Positions 32,698-43,387 of a DNA stretch of 64,000 nt are shown here, piece by piece; within the stretch, counting starts at the first letter, position 1, and every line of letters starts with the position of its first letter. The notes under the pieces were generated by a model. That model was not told the DNA's origin and made no database searches. It worked only from the letters and a program-made list of their open reading frames with translations. The position numbers were made by a program, and so were the translations under genes. Source of the DNA: Aeromicrobium choanae. GTDB lineage: Bacteria; Actinomycetota; Actinomycetes; Propionibacteriales; Nocardioidaceae. The DNA lies in the NCBI RefSeq assembly GCF_900167475.1, contig NZ_LT796768.1, positions 186,001-250,000 on the forward strand. Reading direction: 5' to 3'.

Positions 32698-33001
32698 CCT
32701 CTGGTGGGGCGTCCTGGCGGTGGCCGTGGGCTGCTACGCGCTGAAGCTGCTGGGCCTCTCGGTGCCCGACAAGGTCCTCGAGCACCCGCTCACCGAGCGG
32801 GCGGCCGGGTTCATACCCGTCGGCCTGCTCGCGGCACTGGTCGCCGTGCAGGGCTTCACCGACGGCCAGGAGGTCGTGCTGGACGCCCGGGTCGTCGGGC
32901 TCGCGGTGGCCGCCGTGCTGCTGTGGCGCAACGTGTCGTTCCTGCCGATGCTGATCGCCGCGGCCGCGTCCACCGCGCTCGTCCGGCTCATCGCCGGCTG
33001 A
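32690..33001 (+). CDS. azlD: AzlD-family branched-chain amino acid exporter, small subunit
   Basis: A 103-residue membrane partner of AzlC. It starts MSDLWWGVLAVAVGCYALKLLGLSVP and has four hydrophobic segments including FIPVGLLAALVAVQ, typical of AzlD. Two adjacent ATGs exist (32687 and 32690). The second has GGAGG 5 bases upstream and is preferred. It overlaps the azlC 3' end by 8 bases. It converges with dapB. Confidence 0.9.
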   Translation: MSDLWWGVLAVAVGCYALKLLGLSVPDKVLEHPLTERAAGFIPVGLLAALVAVQGFTDGQEVVLDARVVGLAVAAVLLWRNVSFLPMLIAAAASTALVRLIAG

Positions 33002-33007
33002 GTCGCC

Positions 33008-33754
33008 TCACTCGAGGCCGAGCACCTCGTCGAGCCCGACGGTGACTCCGGTGCGCCCGGGGATCCAGCGCAGCGCCGCCACGACGCCGGGCATGAACGA
33101 CTCCCGCGTGGACGAGTCGTGACGGATCGTGAAGATCTCGCCCGGATCACCGAGGACGACCTCCTGCGAGGCGATGAAGCCGCGCGCGCGGACGGCGTGC
33201 ACCGGGATGCCCTCGACCTTCGCGCCGCGAGCTCCGTCGGGGTCGGTCGTGGTGGCGTCGGGCAGCGCCGCCGAGCCGGCGTCACGACGGGCATGCGCGA
33301 TGACCTCGGCCGTGCGGACGGCCGTGCCCGAGGGCGCGTCGACCTTGTCGGGGTGGTGCATCTCGATGACCTCGACCGACTCGAAGAAGGGCGCCGCCTG
33401 CGCCGCGAAGCGCATCATCAGCACCGCGCCGATGGAGAAGTTGGGGACGACGAGCGCGCCCACACCGTCGTGCCGGCCCACGACCTCACGGAGCTCGGCG
33501 ACCTTGTCGTCGCCGAAGCCCGACGTGCCGATGACCACCGAGATGCCGTGCTCGACGCACCAGCGCGCCTGGTCGAACGCGACGTCGGGTGTCGTGAAGA
33601 CGAGGGCCGCCTCAGCGCCGGCGCCGACGAGCGAGTCGAGGTCGTCGCCGACGTCGATCCCCGCCACGAGCTCGAGCCCCTCGGCCGCCTCGATCGCCGC
33701 CGCCGACGTCGATCCCATCCGGCCCTTCGCACCCAGCACCGCCACGCGTGTCAT
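33008..33754 (-). CDS. dapB: 4-hydroxy-tetrahydrodipicolinate reductase
   Basis: A 248-residue NAD(P)H enzyme, the second step of the diaminopimelate pathway after DapA. The nucleotide loop is VAVLGAKGRMGS, followed by VIGTSGFGDD. The substrate signature EMHHPDKVDAPSGTA carries the catalytic His pair and the Lys. It starts 10 bases after the end of the ABC-ATPase gene of the sugar operon, so readthrough is possible. Confidence 0.95.
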   Translation of the reverse strand: MTRVAVLGAKGRMGSTSAAAIEAAEGLELVAGIDVGDDLDSLVGAGAEAALVFTTPDVAFDQARWCVEHGISVVIGTSGFGDDKVAELREVVGRHDGVGALVVPNFSIGAVLMMRFAAQAAPFFESVEVIEMHHPDKVDAPSGTAVRTAEVIAHARRDAGSAALPDATTTDPDGARGAKVEGIPVHAVRARGFIASQEVVLGDPGEIFTIRHDSSTRESFMPGVVAALRWIPGRTGVTVGLDEVLGLE

Positions 33755-33764
33755 GCGCCCGATG

Positions 33765-34834
<1,070 letters not shown>

Positions 34835-34838
<4 letters not shown>

Positions 34839-35839
34839 GCGGACTCCCCCGCTCGCAGCTCGGCCGGCAGGACGACCGACCGGACCTCCGCGCCGGGGTC
34901 GTCGATGCGATGCGCCAGCACCTCCACCGCGGTGGTGCCCAGCTCGGCGAGGGGCTGGTGGACCGTGGTCAGCACGGGCGTGGAGGCCGCGGCCGCGGGC
35001 GAGCCGTCGAAGCCCACCACCGCGACGTCCTCGGGGACCCTCAGCCCACGGCGAGCGAGCTCGCGCATCGCGCCCAGCGCCATCACGTCGTTCGCGGCGA
35101 AGATCGCGTCGAGGTCGGGGCACCGCTCGACGAGGGCGGCCGTACCCCTGACGCCGCTGGCGTCGCTGAAGTCCCCGGCCTCGACGAGTCGCTCCTCGAA
35201 CGGCAGCCCGGCCGCGGCCAGCGCTTCGCGGTAGCCCTCGAGACGGTCGCGTCCGGAGGCCAGGTCCTGCGGGCCGGTGATGCAGGCGATGCGCTGACGC
35301 CCTCGTCCGATGATGTGGTCCACGGCCTGGCGCGCTCCCCCGAGGTTGTCCACGTCGACGTAGCAGGCGCCCGCGTCGCGGGGCCGGCCGACGTGAACGA
35401 TCGGCAGGTCGGGGCTCTCCGGGAGGCTGAGCGCGTCGTGCATCGACACGACCATGACGCCGTCGACGTGCTGCGGCGTGAGGAACTGGCCGAGCCGGTC
35501 GAGGTGCGACTCATCGGGCACCATCGAGAGCACGAGGCGCCTCGACGTCGCATCGACGGCGCGCGAGATCCCTCGCACGAGGCCGGCGAAGAACGGCTCG
35601 GCGAACACGCGCTCCTCGTCCTCGGCGATGACGAGCGCCACGGTGTCGGTGCGGCGCGTCCTGAGCGCCCGCGCCGCCTGGTTGGGCACGTAGCCCAGCT
35701 CGCGCACGGCACGCTCCACGGCGTCGCGGGTGTGCGGCGACACGTGCTCGGAGCCGTTGACGACTCGCGACGCCGTGCCGCGCCCCACCCCGGCGAGCCG
35801 GGCCACTTCCTCCAGCGTCGGCTGGCGACTGTCAGTCAT
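34835..35839 (-). CDS. cebR: LacI-family repressor, CebR-like
   Basis: A 334-residue repressor. The N-terminal helix-turn-helix is [39 protein letters not shown] with the hinge [22 protein letters not shown] periplasmic-binding-protein-like effector domain follows. The two CebR-type 14-bp palindromes before the operon, the cellobiose-type transporter and the beta-glucosidase make cellobiose or a similar beta-glucoside the likely inducer. It is encoded inside the operon it probably represses. ATG 35839 overlaps the beta-glucosidase stop. Confidence 0.85.
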
Positions 35840-37194
35840 GCCCTCTCCTTCGTGCTGCTGGTCCGGGCGAGCTCGGCGAACCACCGAGCGCTGGCCTTGG
35901 GGGTGCGGGCCAGGGTGTCGAAGTCGACGTGGACGATCCCGAAGCGCTTCGCGTACCCCTCCGCCCACTCGAAGTTGTCCAACAGGGACCACGCGAAGTA
36001 TCCCCGCACGTCGATCCCCGCGTCGACCGCGTCGGCCACCTGCGCGAGGTGCCCGGCGATGAAGTCGATGCGGTCGTGGTCCTGGACCGTCCCCTCCTCG
36101 GACACGGCATCGTCGAACGCGGCGCCGTTCTCGGTGATGTAGATCGGGATCGACGGGTAGTCCGCGCCGACCTGGCGCAGCACCTCGCCGAGCCCGGCGG
36201 GGTCGATGTCCCAGCCGGAGGCGGTCTTGGGCCAGACGCGGTCGACGAACCCGACCTCCGAGGCCCCGGGCCACGGCGAGGCCTCGACCACGTGGCGCGA
36301 GTAGTAGTTGATGCCGAGGAAGTCCAGCGGCGCGGAGATGACGTCGAGGTCCTCGTCGCGGATGGCGTCGAGGCCCGTCGAGCCGGCGAGATCGTCCAGC
36401 ACGTCCTGCGGGTAGCGGCCGAGCAGGACCGGGTCGAGGAACCAGCGGTTCATCAGCCCGTCGATGCGGCGGGCCGCGTCGTCGTGGCGACCCGTGTCGT
36501 CGGCCGGGGAGACCGCGTAGAGGTTGAGCGTCACACCGACGCGTGCCTCGGGGCGGCCCTCACGGATCCGCGGCACCGCGAGGCCGTGCGCGAGGTGCAG
36601 GTGGTGCGAGGCGGCGAGCGCGGCCGCCGGCTCCGTGCGGCCGGGAGCGTGGATCCCGGCGCCGTAGCCCAGGAACGCGGCGCACCACGGCTCGTTGAGG
36701 GTGGTCCAGTTCCGCACGCGGTCGCCCAGGGCGTCCACGACGATCGCGGCGTAGTCGGCGAAGCGCTCGGCCGTCTCGCGCTCGGGCCAGCCGCCGGCGT
36801 CCTCGAGGGCCTGCGGCAGGTCCCAGTGGAAGAGCGTGGGCCAGGGCTCGATGCCCGCCTCGAGCAGTCCGTCGACGAGGCGGTCGTAGAACGCCAGCCC
36901 TCGCGGCTCGGCGGGCCCCCGACCCTCGGGCTGGATCCGGGGCCAGGCCACGGAGAACCGGTAGGCGCCCAGGCCGAGGTCACGGACGAGGGCGACGTCC
37001 TCGGGCCAGCGGTGGTAGTGGTCCACCGCCACGTCGCCGGTGTGCCCCTCGAACGTGCGCCCGGGACTGGCGGCGAACGTGTCCCAGATGGAGGGGCCGC
37101 GGCCGTCCTCGCTCGTGGCTCCCTCGATCTGGTAGGCCGAGGTGGCCACGCCCCAGACGAAGCCGGGGTCGAATCGCTGGTTCAGACCGTTCAT
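35836..37194 (-). CDS. bglC: Glycoside hydrolase family 1 beta-glucosidase
   Basis: A 452-residue cytoplasmic retaining glycosidase that would split imported cellobiose or aryl-glucosides. The start [15 protein letters not shown] and [10 protein letters not shown] are GH1 hallmarks. The acid/base Glu is in TTLNEPWC (about residue 168) and the nucleophile Glu in YITENGAAF (about residue 353). [17 protein letters not shown] closes the barrel. No signal peptide is seen. ATG 37194 overlaps the permease stop (ATGA). Confidence 0.94.
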   Translation of the reverse strand: MNGLNQRFDPGFVWGVATSAYQIEGATSEDGRGPSIWDTFAASPGRTFEGHTGDVAVDHYHRWPEDVALVRDLGLGAYRFSVAWPRIQPEGRGPAEPRGLAFYDRLVDGLLEAGIEPWPTLFHWDLPQALEDAGGWPERETAERFADYAAIVVDALGDRVRNWTTLNEPWCAAFLGYGAGIHAPGRTEPAAALAASHHLHLAHGLAVPRIREGRPEARVGVTLNLYAVSPADDTGRHDDAARRIDGLMNRWFLDPVLLGRYPQDVLDDLAGSTGLDAIRDEDLDVISAPLDFLGINYYSRHVVEASPWPGASEVGFVDRVWPKTASGWDIDPAGLGEVLRQVGADYPSIPIYITENGAAFDDAVSEEGTVQDHDRIDFIAGHLAQVADAVDAGIDVRGYFAWSLLDNFEWAEGYAKRFGIVHVDFDTLARTPKASARWFAELARTSSTKERA

Positions 37195-38030
37195 GACTTC
37201 AAGCCGCCTTCCATGATGCCGCCGACGATCTGGCGGCCGAACACGATGAAGACCACGACGAGCGGCAGGGTCCCCATGAGGGTCCCGGCCATCACCAGCG
37301 CCTGGTCGGTGTAGTACCCGCCGGACAGGCGCGAGAGCGCGACCTGGACGGTGGGGTGGTTGATGTCGAGCGCGATGTACGGCCACAGGAAGTCGTTCCA
37401 GCGCTCCATGAAGGTCAGCAGCCCCAGGACGGCCGCGGCCGGCCGCAGCGCCGGGAAGACGATCGACCAGAAGATGCGCAGGGTCGAGGCGCCGTCGACC
37501 CGCGCCGCCTCGATCAGCTCGTCGGGGATGGCCTGGATGGCGTACTGGCGCATGAAGAACACCCCGAACCCACTGACCAGGAACGGCAGTGTCACCGAGG
37601 CGAGCCCGCCCGCGAGGCCGAGCTTCGTCATCAGCATGTACAGCGGGATCAGGCCCAGCTGCACCGGCACCATCATCGTGGCCACCACGACCACCAGGAG
37701 CACGTCGCGGCCGCGGAACCGCAGCTTCGCGAAGGCGAATCCGGCCAGCGCCGACGTGACCACCACGGAGACCGTGGCCACCGTGGCGACCACGAGGGTG
37801 TTCAGCAGCGCCTTCGCGAACTGGACGTCGTCGTTGGCGAAGACCCGCTCGATGTTGATGGCCAGCTGGTCGCCGGGCAGCAGCGGCGGCGGGATGCCCA
37901 GGATGTCGCTGTTGGCGCGCGAGGCCATGACGAGCATGAAGTACAGGGGTGCGGCCGACAGCAGCACCACGAAGGTCAGGGTGACGTACATCATCGGGGA
38001 GGCGCCGGTGGAGCGCGTGGTCGTGCTCAT
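37191..38030 (-). CDS. cebG: Sugar ABC transporter permease (MalG type)
   Basis: A 279-residue inner-membrane permease with six helices. The EAA coupling loop near the centre reads [50 protein letters not shown] and the C-terminal [33 protein letters not shown] are typical of MalG-like subunits. It pairs with the gene just upstream, one base away. The cellobiose assignment comes from context. Confidence 0.88.
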   Translation of the reverse strand: MSTTTRSTGASPMMYVTLTFVVLLSAAPLYFMLVMASRANSDILGIPPPLLPGDQLAINIERVFANDDVQFAKALLNTLVVATVATVSVVVTSALAGFAFAKLRFRGRDVLLVVVVATMMVPVQLGLIPLYMLMTKLGLAGGLASVTLPFLVSGFGVFFMRQYAIQAIPDELIEAARVDGASTLRIFWSIVFPALRPAAAVLGLLTFMERWNDFLWPYIALDINHPTVQVALSRLSGGYYTDQALVMAGTLMGTLPLVVVFIVFGRQIVGGIMEGGLKS

Positions 38031-38031
38031 G

Positions 38032-38934
38032 TCAGTCCGCCGATCGGATGCGCCGCATCAGCAGCAGGTTGATGGCCGCCACGACGGCGATGATGAGGAA
38101 GAGCACCCACGCGATCGTGGAGGCGTACCCGAACCGCTGGCCCGTGAAGGCCTGCTGCACGAGGTACATCGCCACCGTCTGGAACTGCCCGCGGTTGCCG
38201 CCGGAGATCGCGTTGGCGCCCGTGTTGAACAGCAAGGGCTCGGTGAAGAGCTGGATCCCGCCGATCGTGGCGATGATCGTCACGAAGATCAGGGTGGGGC
38301 GCAGCATCGGCACCGTGACCGACCAGAACTGGCGCCAGGCGGAGGCCCCGTCGATCCGGGCCGCCTCGTACAGCTCCTTGGGCACCGACTGCAGCGCCGC
38401 GAGCAGGATGAGGGCGTTGTAGCCCGTCCAGCGCCAGTCCACCATCGTCGCGATCGCGAGCCACGACGACCAGCGGTGGGCGCGCCAGTCGATGTTCTCG
38501 ACGCCGACGAACCCCAGGAGCCAGTTCGCGATGCCGTAGTCACGGGCGAAGATGAGGCCGAAGATGATGCCGACGGCCGCCACCGAGGCGACGTTCGGCA
38601 GCAGGACGCCCATCCGCCAGCCGGTGCGGGCCCGCAGCGCGGTGTTGAGCATCTGCGCGAGCACGGTGGCCAGCACCAGCTGGGGCACCGTGGCCAGCAC
38701 GAAGATCCCGAAGGTGTTGACCAGGGCCCGCCAGAAGGCCGAGTCGCCGAGCAGCTCGGTGTAGTTGTCGAACCCGATGAACTCGACCTTGCCGGCCAGC
38801 AGGGTCCACTCGTGCATCGAGACCCAGGCCGTGTAGACGAGCGGGAACAGGCCGAACACCGCGAAGACGATGAAGTACGGCGAGACGAACGAGAGCCCGG
38901 CGCCCTGCTGCCGTGCGAGCCGCTTGCGTGCCAT
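38032..38934 (-). CDS. cebF: Sugar ABC transporter permease (MalF type)
   Basis: A 300-residue permease with six helices. It begins FVSPYFIVFAVFGLFPLVYTAWVSMHEW, the standard first segment of this subunit. The EAA loop is SVPKELYEAARIDGASAWRQFWSVTVPMLRPT. It follows the binding-protein gene after a 93-base spacer containing a strong hairpin, and forms the membrane pore with the MalG-type subunit. Confidence 0.88.
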   Translation of the reverse strand: MARKRLARQQGAGLSFVSPYFIVFAVFGLFPLVYTAWVSMHEWTLLAGKVEFIGFDNYTELLGDSAFWRALVNTFGIFVLATVPQLVLATVLAQMLNTALRARTGWRMGVLLPNVASVAAVGIIFGLIFARDYGIANWLLGFVGVENIDWRAHRWSSWLAIATMVDWRWTGYNALILLAALQSVPKELYEAARIDGASAWRQFWSVTVPMLRPTLIFVTIIATIGGIQLFTEPLLFNTGANAISGGNRGQFQTVAMYLVQQAFTGQRFGYASTIAWVLFLIIAVVAAINLLLMRRIRSAD

Positions 38935-38973
38935 GGCGAGATCCTCTCCGATCAGTGGTCCGGGACGTGGGCA

Positions 38974-39012
38974 GCCGGTGTCCGCGCCTTGGAGGAACGC
39001 GCGGACACCGGC
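38974..39012 (-). promoter_or_regulatory. Intercistronic hairpin between cebE and cebF
   Basis: Perfect 14-bp arms (38974-38987 and 38999-39012, GCCGGTGTCCGCGC and its complement) flank an 11-base loop. It lies between the binding-protein gene and the first permease gene, with no T-run. It probably stabilises the cebE message or causes partial termination, as inferred for the gluB-gluC hairpin. Confidence 0.75.
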
Positions 39013-39027
39013 CGCGTCAGGGGTGCG

Positions 39028-40311
39028 TCAGCGTGCGGCCTTCTCAGCCGCCGCCGATGCGTCGTCCCAGCCCTGGGCGGGCGGGACCTCGCCGTTCTCG
39101 ACACTGCGCAGTGCGTTCTCCACCGCGTCACGGACGGGAACGTTCTTGGTGCCGAGGTAGACCGGCTCCAGCTGCGAGGCGCCGGCCACGAAGAGCTGGC
39201 CGATCGGCGCCTCGTTGAAGTAGGCGTTCGTGGCCTCCTTCAGCTCCGGCTGGTCGTACAGCGCGGGCAGCGAGGGCAGACGTCCCTCGGCCTCGAAGGC
39301 CATCATCTGGCCCTCCTCGTTGCTGAGGAACTCGATCAGCTCCAGCGCCATGTCCTGGTGCTTGCTCGAGGTGGGGACCGCCAGCCAGGAGCCGCCCCAG
39401 TTTCCGCCGCCACCGGGCACGGTGGCGATGTCCCACTTGCCGGCGTTCTCCTCACCGGACTGGTCCTTGATGTAGCCGGTCATCCAGGCGGGGCAGGCGA
39501 TCGCGGCGAACGAGCCGTTCTTGAAGCCCGCGTTCCATTCGTCGCTGAAGGCCTTCAGCTGCGCCGACAGGTCGGCCTCGGTCATCTCGACGGCGTAGTC
39601 CCACGCGGTCTTGACGGCCGGGTTCGTGTCGAAGACCAGCTCGTCGTCGCGATCGAAGTACGTGTGGTCGCCCTGCTGCATGAGGATCGAGTTGTAGGTG
39701 TTCGTCGACGAGTCGATGAACGCCACCTTGTCGTCCTTGATGCCCGACTGGAACTTCTTGCCCGTGGCGATGAAGTCGTCCCACGTGGGCCAGAGCTTGC
39801 CGACCTCCTCGCGATCGGTGGGCAGGCCCGCCTTCTCGAACAGGTCGCGGCGGTAGCACATCGCCAGGCCGCCGACGTCGGTTCCGTAGCCGATCGTGGT
39901 CTTGCCGTCGGCGGTGGTGGCCTTGTCCCAGACCCACGGGAGCCAGCGGTCCTTGACGTCGTTGCCGCCCTCGTCCTGCAGGTTGACGAACTTGTCGGGG
40001 GCGGCCAGGAACGCCACTGTCTGGCCCTCCTCGATCGCCACCACGTCGCCGGCGTCGCCGCCGGCGGCGATCTGCTGGGTGAGCTTGGTGTTGTACTTGC
40101 CGAGGTCGCCCTCGGCGGTCTCGACGATCTTGACCCCCGGGTGGTCCTCCTCGAACTTCTTGTACGCCTCGGTGTACCCGAACTTGCCGAACAGGTTCAC
40201 CCGCAGGGTGATGTCGTCCCCGTCCTCGCCCGAGTCGCTCCCACCACACGCGGCGAGGCCGCCCAGGGCGATGACTGCGGCAAGTGAGGCGGCGATTCGT
40301 CGTGTGTTCAC
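39028..40311 (-). CDS. cebE: Sugar ABC transporter substrate-binding lipoprotein
   Basis: A 427-residue family 1 solute-binding protein. The signal peptide ends IALGGLAAC (lipid Cys22), then an acidic linker. The fold is shown by ITLRVNLFGKFGYTEAYKKFEEDHPGVKIV, NFGGSWLAVP-like sequence (GNWGGSWLAVPTSSKHQDMALELIEFLS) and a Trp-rich binding region. GTG 40311 is preferred because it begins the signal peptide; an upstream in-frame ATG would lie in the operator region. It is first in the operon behind two CebR-type operators. Confidence 0.9.
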   Translation of the reverse strand: MNTRRIAASLAAVIALGGLAACGGSDSGEDGDDITLRVNLFGKFGYTEAYKKFEEDHPGVKIVETAEGDLGKYNTKLTQQIAAGGDAGDVVAIEEGQTVAFLAAPDKFVNLQDEGGNDVKDRWLPWVWDKATTADGKTTIGYGTDVGGLAMCYRRDLFEKAGLPTDREEVGKLWPTWDDFIATGKKFQSGIKDDKVAFIDSSTNTYNSILMQQGDHTYFDRDDELVFDTNPAVKTAWDYAVEMTEADLSAQLKAFSDEWNAGFKNGSFAAIACPAWMTGYIKDQSGEENAGKWDIATVPGGGGNWGGSWLAVPTSSKHQDMALELIEFLSNEEGQMMAFEAEGRLPSLPALYDQPELKEATNAYFNEAPIGQLFVAGASQLEPVYLGTKNVPVRDAVENALRSVENGEVPPAQGWDDASAAAEKAAR

Positions 40312-40342
40312 GTCGTGCCTTCCGTCGGTCCCCCACCGGTCA

Positions 40343-40356
40343 TGGGAGCGCTCCCA
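40343..40356. promoter_or_regulatory. CebR-type operator O1
   Basis: A perfect 14-bp palindrome, TGGGAGCGCTCCCA, identical to the CebR/CelR (BglR) box known from Streptomyces and Thermobifida. It lies just downstream of the predicted -10 of the sugar operon, about 32 bases before the cebE start, where a bound repressor would block transcription. Confidence 0.93.
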
Positions 40357-40359
40357 CTC

Positions 40360-40389
40360 AGTGTGGCCTGCGTCACATGCCAGAGTCAA
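40360..40389 (-). promoter_or_regulatory. Predicted promoter of the ceb operon
   Basis: On the minus strand TTGACT (40389-40384) is followed by an 18-base spacer and CACACT (40365-40360). The -35 is strong and the -10 modest. The pair sits exactly between the two CebR-type operators. Confidence 0.6.
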
Positions 40390-40397
40390 GAGAAATT

Positions 40398-40411
40398 TGG
40401 GAACGCTCCCA
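40398..40411. promoter_or_regulatory. CebR-type operator O2
   Basis: TGGGAACGCTCCCA on the plus strand differs from O1 by one base. It lies just upstream of the predicted -35. The centres of O1 and O2 are 55 bp apart, allowing cooperative binding or looping by a LacI-family dimer or tetramer. Confidence 0.88.
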
Positions 40412-40431
40412 TATCCGCGTCCACGGGAACG

Positions 40432-40465
40432 ACGAGGCCCCGCACCAACTGGTGCGGGGCCTCGT
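40432..40465 (-). terminator. pnp terminator
   Basis: A perfect 16-bp inverted repeat (40432-40447 and 40450-40465, ACGAGGCCCCGCACCA and complement) lies 13 bases past the pnp stop and is followed on the minus strand by CGTTCCC. It insulates the ceb operon promoter from pnp transcription. Confidence 0.85.
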
Positions 40466-40478
40466 ACGGGACGGACGA

Positions 40479-42695
40479 TCAGGCGTCGGTGGACTCCTGC
40501 GCCGGCTCCTCGGTCTCCTCGGACTTGTCCGAGACGGGGATCAGCGAGAGCTTGCCGCGGTCGCCGACCTCGGCGATCTCGACCTGGATCTTGTCGCCGA
40601 CCTTGACGACGTCGTCGACGTTGTTCACGCGCTGGCCGCCGTTGAGCTCACGCAGCTTGCTGATGTGCAGCAGGCCGTCCTTGCCCGGCAGCAGCGAGAT
40701 GAACGCGCCGAAGTCGACCGTCTTGACGACGGTGCCGAGGTAGCGCTCGCCGACCTCGGGCATCGTCGGGTTGGCGATCGCGTTGATGGCCTGCTTGGCC
40801 GCCTCGGCCGAGTCGCCGTTGTCGGCGCCCACGTAGACGGTGCCGTCGTCGTCGATCGAGATCTTCGCGCCGGTGTCGTCCTGGATCTGGTTGATCATCT
40901 TGCCCTTCGGGCCGATGACCTCGCCGATCTTGTCGACCGGGATCTTCACCGTGATGATCCGCGGAGCGTAGGGGCTCATCTCGTCGGGCTCGCTGATGGC
41001 CTCGGCCATCACGTCCAGGATCGTCTGGCGGGCGTCGTGCGCCTGCTGCAGCGCACCGGCGAGCACGTCGGCGGGGATGCCGTCGAGCTTGGTGTCGAGC
41101 TGCAGCGCGGTCACGAAGTCGCGCGTGCCGGCGACCTTGAAGTCCATGTCGCCGAAGGCGTCCTCGGCTCCGAGGATGTCGGTCAGCGTGACGAACTTCT
41201 GCTCACCGTCGACCTCACCGGAGATGAGGCCCATCGCGATGCCGGCGACCGGAGCGCGCAGCGGCACACCGGCGTTCAGCAGGCCCAGGGTGGACGCGCA
41301 GACCGAGCCCATCGAGGTGGAGCCGTTGGAGCTGAGCGCCTCGGACACCTGACGGATCGCGTAGGGGAACTCCTCGCGCGAAGGCAGGACGGGCAGCAGG
41401 GCCCGGCCGGCCAGGGCGCCGTGGCCGATCTCGCGACGCTTGGGCGAGCCCACGCGTCCGGTCTCACCGGTGGAGAACGGCGGGAAGTTGTAGTTGTGCA
41501 TGTAGCGACGCGTGGTCTCGGGCGAGAGCGTGTCGAGCTTCTGCTCCAGGTCGAGCATGTTCAGCGTGGTGATGCCCATGATCTGGGTCTCGCCACGCTG
41601 GAACAGCGCCGAGCCGTGCACGCGGGGGACGATGCCGACCTCGGCGGACAGGGCGCGGATGTCGGCCAGGCCACGGCCGTCGATGCGGACGTTGTCGCGC
41701 AGGACGCGATCGCGCACGAGCGACTTGGTCAGCGAGCGCAGCGCGGCGCCGAGCTCCTTCTCACGGCCCTCGAAGCGCTCACCGAGCTGCTCGATGACGT
41801 TGGCCTTGATCTCGGACTCGCGGACCTCGCGGTCGGCCTTGCGGAGGATCGTCAGGGCCTCGGTCATGTCGGCCGACGCGATCTCGCGGACGGCCTCGTA
41901 GGCGTCGTCCTCGTAGTCGAGGAAGACCGGGAAGTCCTGGACGGGCTTCGCGGCGGCGGAGGCCAGCTCGGCCTGCGCCTCGCACAGCTGGCGGATGAAC
42001 TTCTTGGCCGCGTCGAGGCCACCGGCCACGATCGACTCGGTGGGCGCCTGGACGCCGCCCTGGACGAGCTCCCACGTCTTCTCGGTGGACTCGGCCTCGA
42101 CCATCATGATCGCGACGTCGTCGCCGGCGATGCGGCCCGCGACGACCATGTCGAACACGGCCTCCTCGAGCTGGCTGTGCGTCGGGAACGCGACCCACTG
42201 GCCGTCGATCAGGGCGACGCGCGTGGCGCCGACCGGGCCGCTGAAGGGCAGGCCCGAGATCTGCGTGGACGCCGAGGCGGCGTTGATCGCCAGCACGTCG
42301 TACGGGGTGTCGGGGTTGAGCGCCAGGACCGTGATGACGACCTGGACCTCGTTGCGCAGGCCCTTCTTGAAGGTCGGGCGCAGCGGGCGGTCGATCAGGC
42401 GGCAGGTGAGGATCGCGTCCTCGGACGGGCGACCCTCACGACGGAAGAACGAGCCCGGGATGCGGCCCGCGGCGTACATGCGCTCCTCGACGTCGATCGT
42501 GAGCGGGAAGAAGTCGAAGTGGTCCTTCGGCTGCTTGCCGGCCGTGGTGGCCGAGAGCAGCATCGTGTCGTCGTCCAGGAAGGCCGAGACGGAGCCGGCC
42601 GCCTGCTGGGCGAGCAGGCCGGTCTCGAGGCGGATGGTGCGGGTGCCGAATCGACCGTTGTCGATCACGGTCTCCACGGAGGTGATGTCGGACAT
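40479..42695 (-). CDS. pnp: Polyribonucleotide nucleotidyltransferase
   Basis: A 738-residue phosphorolytic 3'-5' exoribonuclease. Two RNase PH-like halves are visible; the second includes [35 protein letters not shown] and [29 protein letters not shown]. They are followed by a KH domain ([30 protein letters not shown]) and an S1 domain ([33 protein letters not shown]). It lies downstream of rpsO, the usual order, and ends at a strong terminator. Confidence 0.97.
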   Translation of the reverse strand: MSDITSVETVIDNGRFGTRTIRLETGLLAQQAAGSVSAFLDDDTMLLSATTAGKQPKDHFDFFPLTIDVEERMYAAGRIPGSFFRREGRPSEDAILTCRLIDRPLRPTFKKGLRNEVQVVITVLALNPDTPYDVLAINAASASTQISGLPFSGPVGATRVALIDGQWVAFPTHSQLEEAVFDMVVAGRIAGDDVAIMMVEAESTEKTWELVQGGVQAPTESIVAGGLDAAKKFIRQLCEAQAELASAAAKPVQDFPVFLDYEDDAYEAVREIASADMTEALTILRKADREVRESEIKANVIEQLGERFEGREKELGAALRSLTKSLVRDRVLRDNVRIDGRGLADIRALSAEVGIVPRVHGSALFQRGETQIMGITTLNMLDLEQKLDTLSPETTRRYMHNYNFPPFSTGETGRVGSPKRREIGHGALAGRALLPVLPSREEFPYAIRQVSEALSSNGSTSMGSVCASTLGLLNAGVPLRAPVAGIAMGLISGEVDGEQKFVTLTDILGAEDAFGDMDFKVAGTRDFVTALQLDTKLDGIPADVLAGALQQAHDARQTILDVMAEAISEPDEMSPYAPRIITVKIPVDKIGEVIGPKGKMINQIQDDTGAKISIDDDGTVYVGADNGDSAEAAKQAINAIANPTMPEVGERYLGTVVKTVDFGAFISLLPGKDGLLHISKLRELNGGQRVNNVDDVVKVGDKIQVEIAEVGDRGKLSLIPVSDKSEETEEPAQESTDA

Positions 42696-42930
42696 GGATG
42701 TCCCTTCTGCAGGGGATGCTCCCCCGCGCTGTCGGGACGAGGCGGCTGCGCCGGCGCGGTCCGCGTTCGGACCCGGGCCGGGCCGGTCTTCGATCGAGGC
42801 CCGCGGCCACCCCGAGGGGCTCCGAGGGCCACTACCGAGGACCGAGCAATCGCCGACCTCGTCATGGGTGATTCAGATGCAGTTGTCGTGATGTGAAGCG
42901 GTGGTGATGTGACGCTGGGGTGATGCGGAA

Positions 42931-42962
42931 CGGGCGGCCATCCCCGAGGGGATGACCGCCCG
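42931..42962 (-). terminator. rpsO-pnp intergenic hairpin
   Basis: Arms 42931-42945 and 42948-42962 form a 15-bp stem with one mismatch, 6 bases after the rpsO stop. Hairpins here in other bacteria act as a partial terminator and as an RNA-processing site between rpsO and pnp. The 235 bases beyond it up to pnp form the pnp leader, where I see no further gene. Confidence 0.75.
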
Positions 42963-42967
42963 CGATG

Positions 42968-43258
42968 TCAGCGGCGCAGGCCGAGTCGCTCGATGAGCGA
43001 GCGGTAGCGCTCGATGTCCTCGTTCTGCAGGTAGTTCAGCAGCCGGCGACGCTGGCCGACGAGCAGCAGCAGGCCACGACGGCTGTGGTGGTCGTGCTTG
43101 TGCTCCTGCAGGTGTCCGGTCAGGTGCGAGATGCGGCCGGTGAGCAGCGCGATCTGGACCTCCGCGGATCCGGTGTCGCCCTCGCTGGTGGCGTACTCGG
43201 CGATGATCTCGCTCTTCGACAGGTTCGCCACCGTGGGGGCAGCAGTCTTCTTCGACAC
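42968..43258 (-). CDS. rpsO: 30S ribosomal protein S15
   Basis: A 96-residue protein that binds the central domain of 16S rRNA. The S15 core is clear: [49 protein letters not shown]. The usual length is 89, so the N terminus ([13 protein letters not shown]) is about seven residues longer. GTG 43258 is supported by AAGGAG 5 bases upstream. It precedes pnp. Confidence 0.97.
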   Translation of the reverse strand: MSKKTAAPTVANLSKSEIIAEYATSEGDTGSAEVQIALLTGRISHLTGHLQEHKHDHHSRRGLLLLVGQRRRLLNYLQNEDIERYRSLIERLGLRR

Positions 43259-43347
43259 GTTTCTCCTTGGGATGTCCGTTGCACGGCGCGCCCGGGCCTG
43301 TTCACCGGGGCACTCTCGTTCCGTGGCCGATCTACGGCAACCATCAG

Positions 43348-43376
43348 AGTATCAGCGTCGCCCCGCGCTGGGCCAA
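43348..43376 (-). promoter_or_regulatory. Possible rpsO promoter
   Basis: On the minus strand TTGGCC (43376-43371) and GATACT (43353-43348) are separated by 17 bases in the 129-base gap between ribF and rpsO. The match is moderate, and the position about 90 bases before rpsO is reasonable. Confidence 0.45.
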
Positions 43377-43387
43377 TCGCCCGGCGG

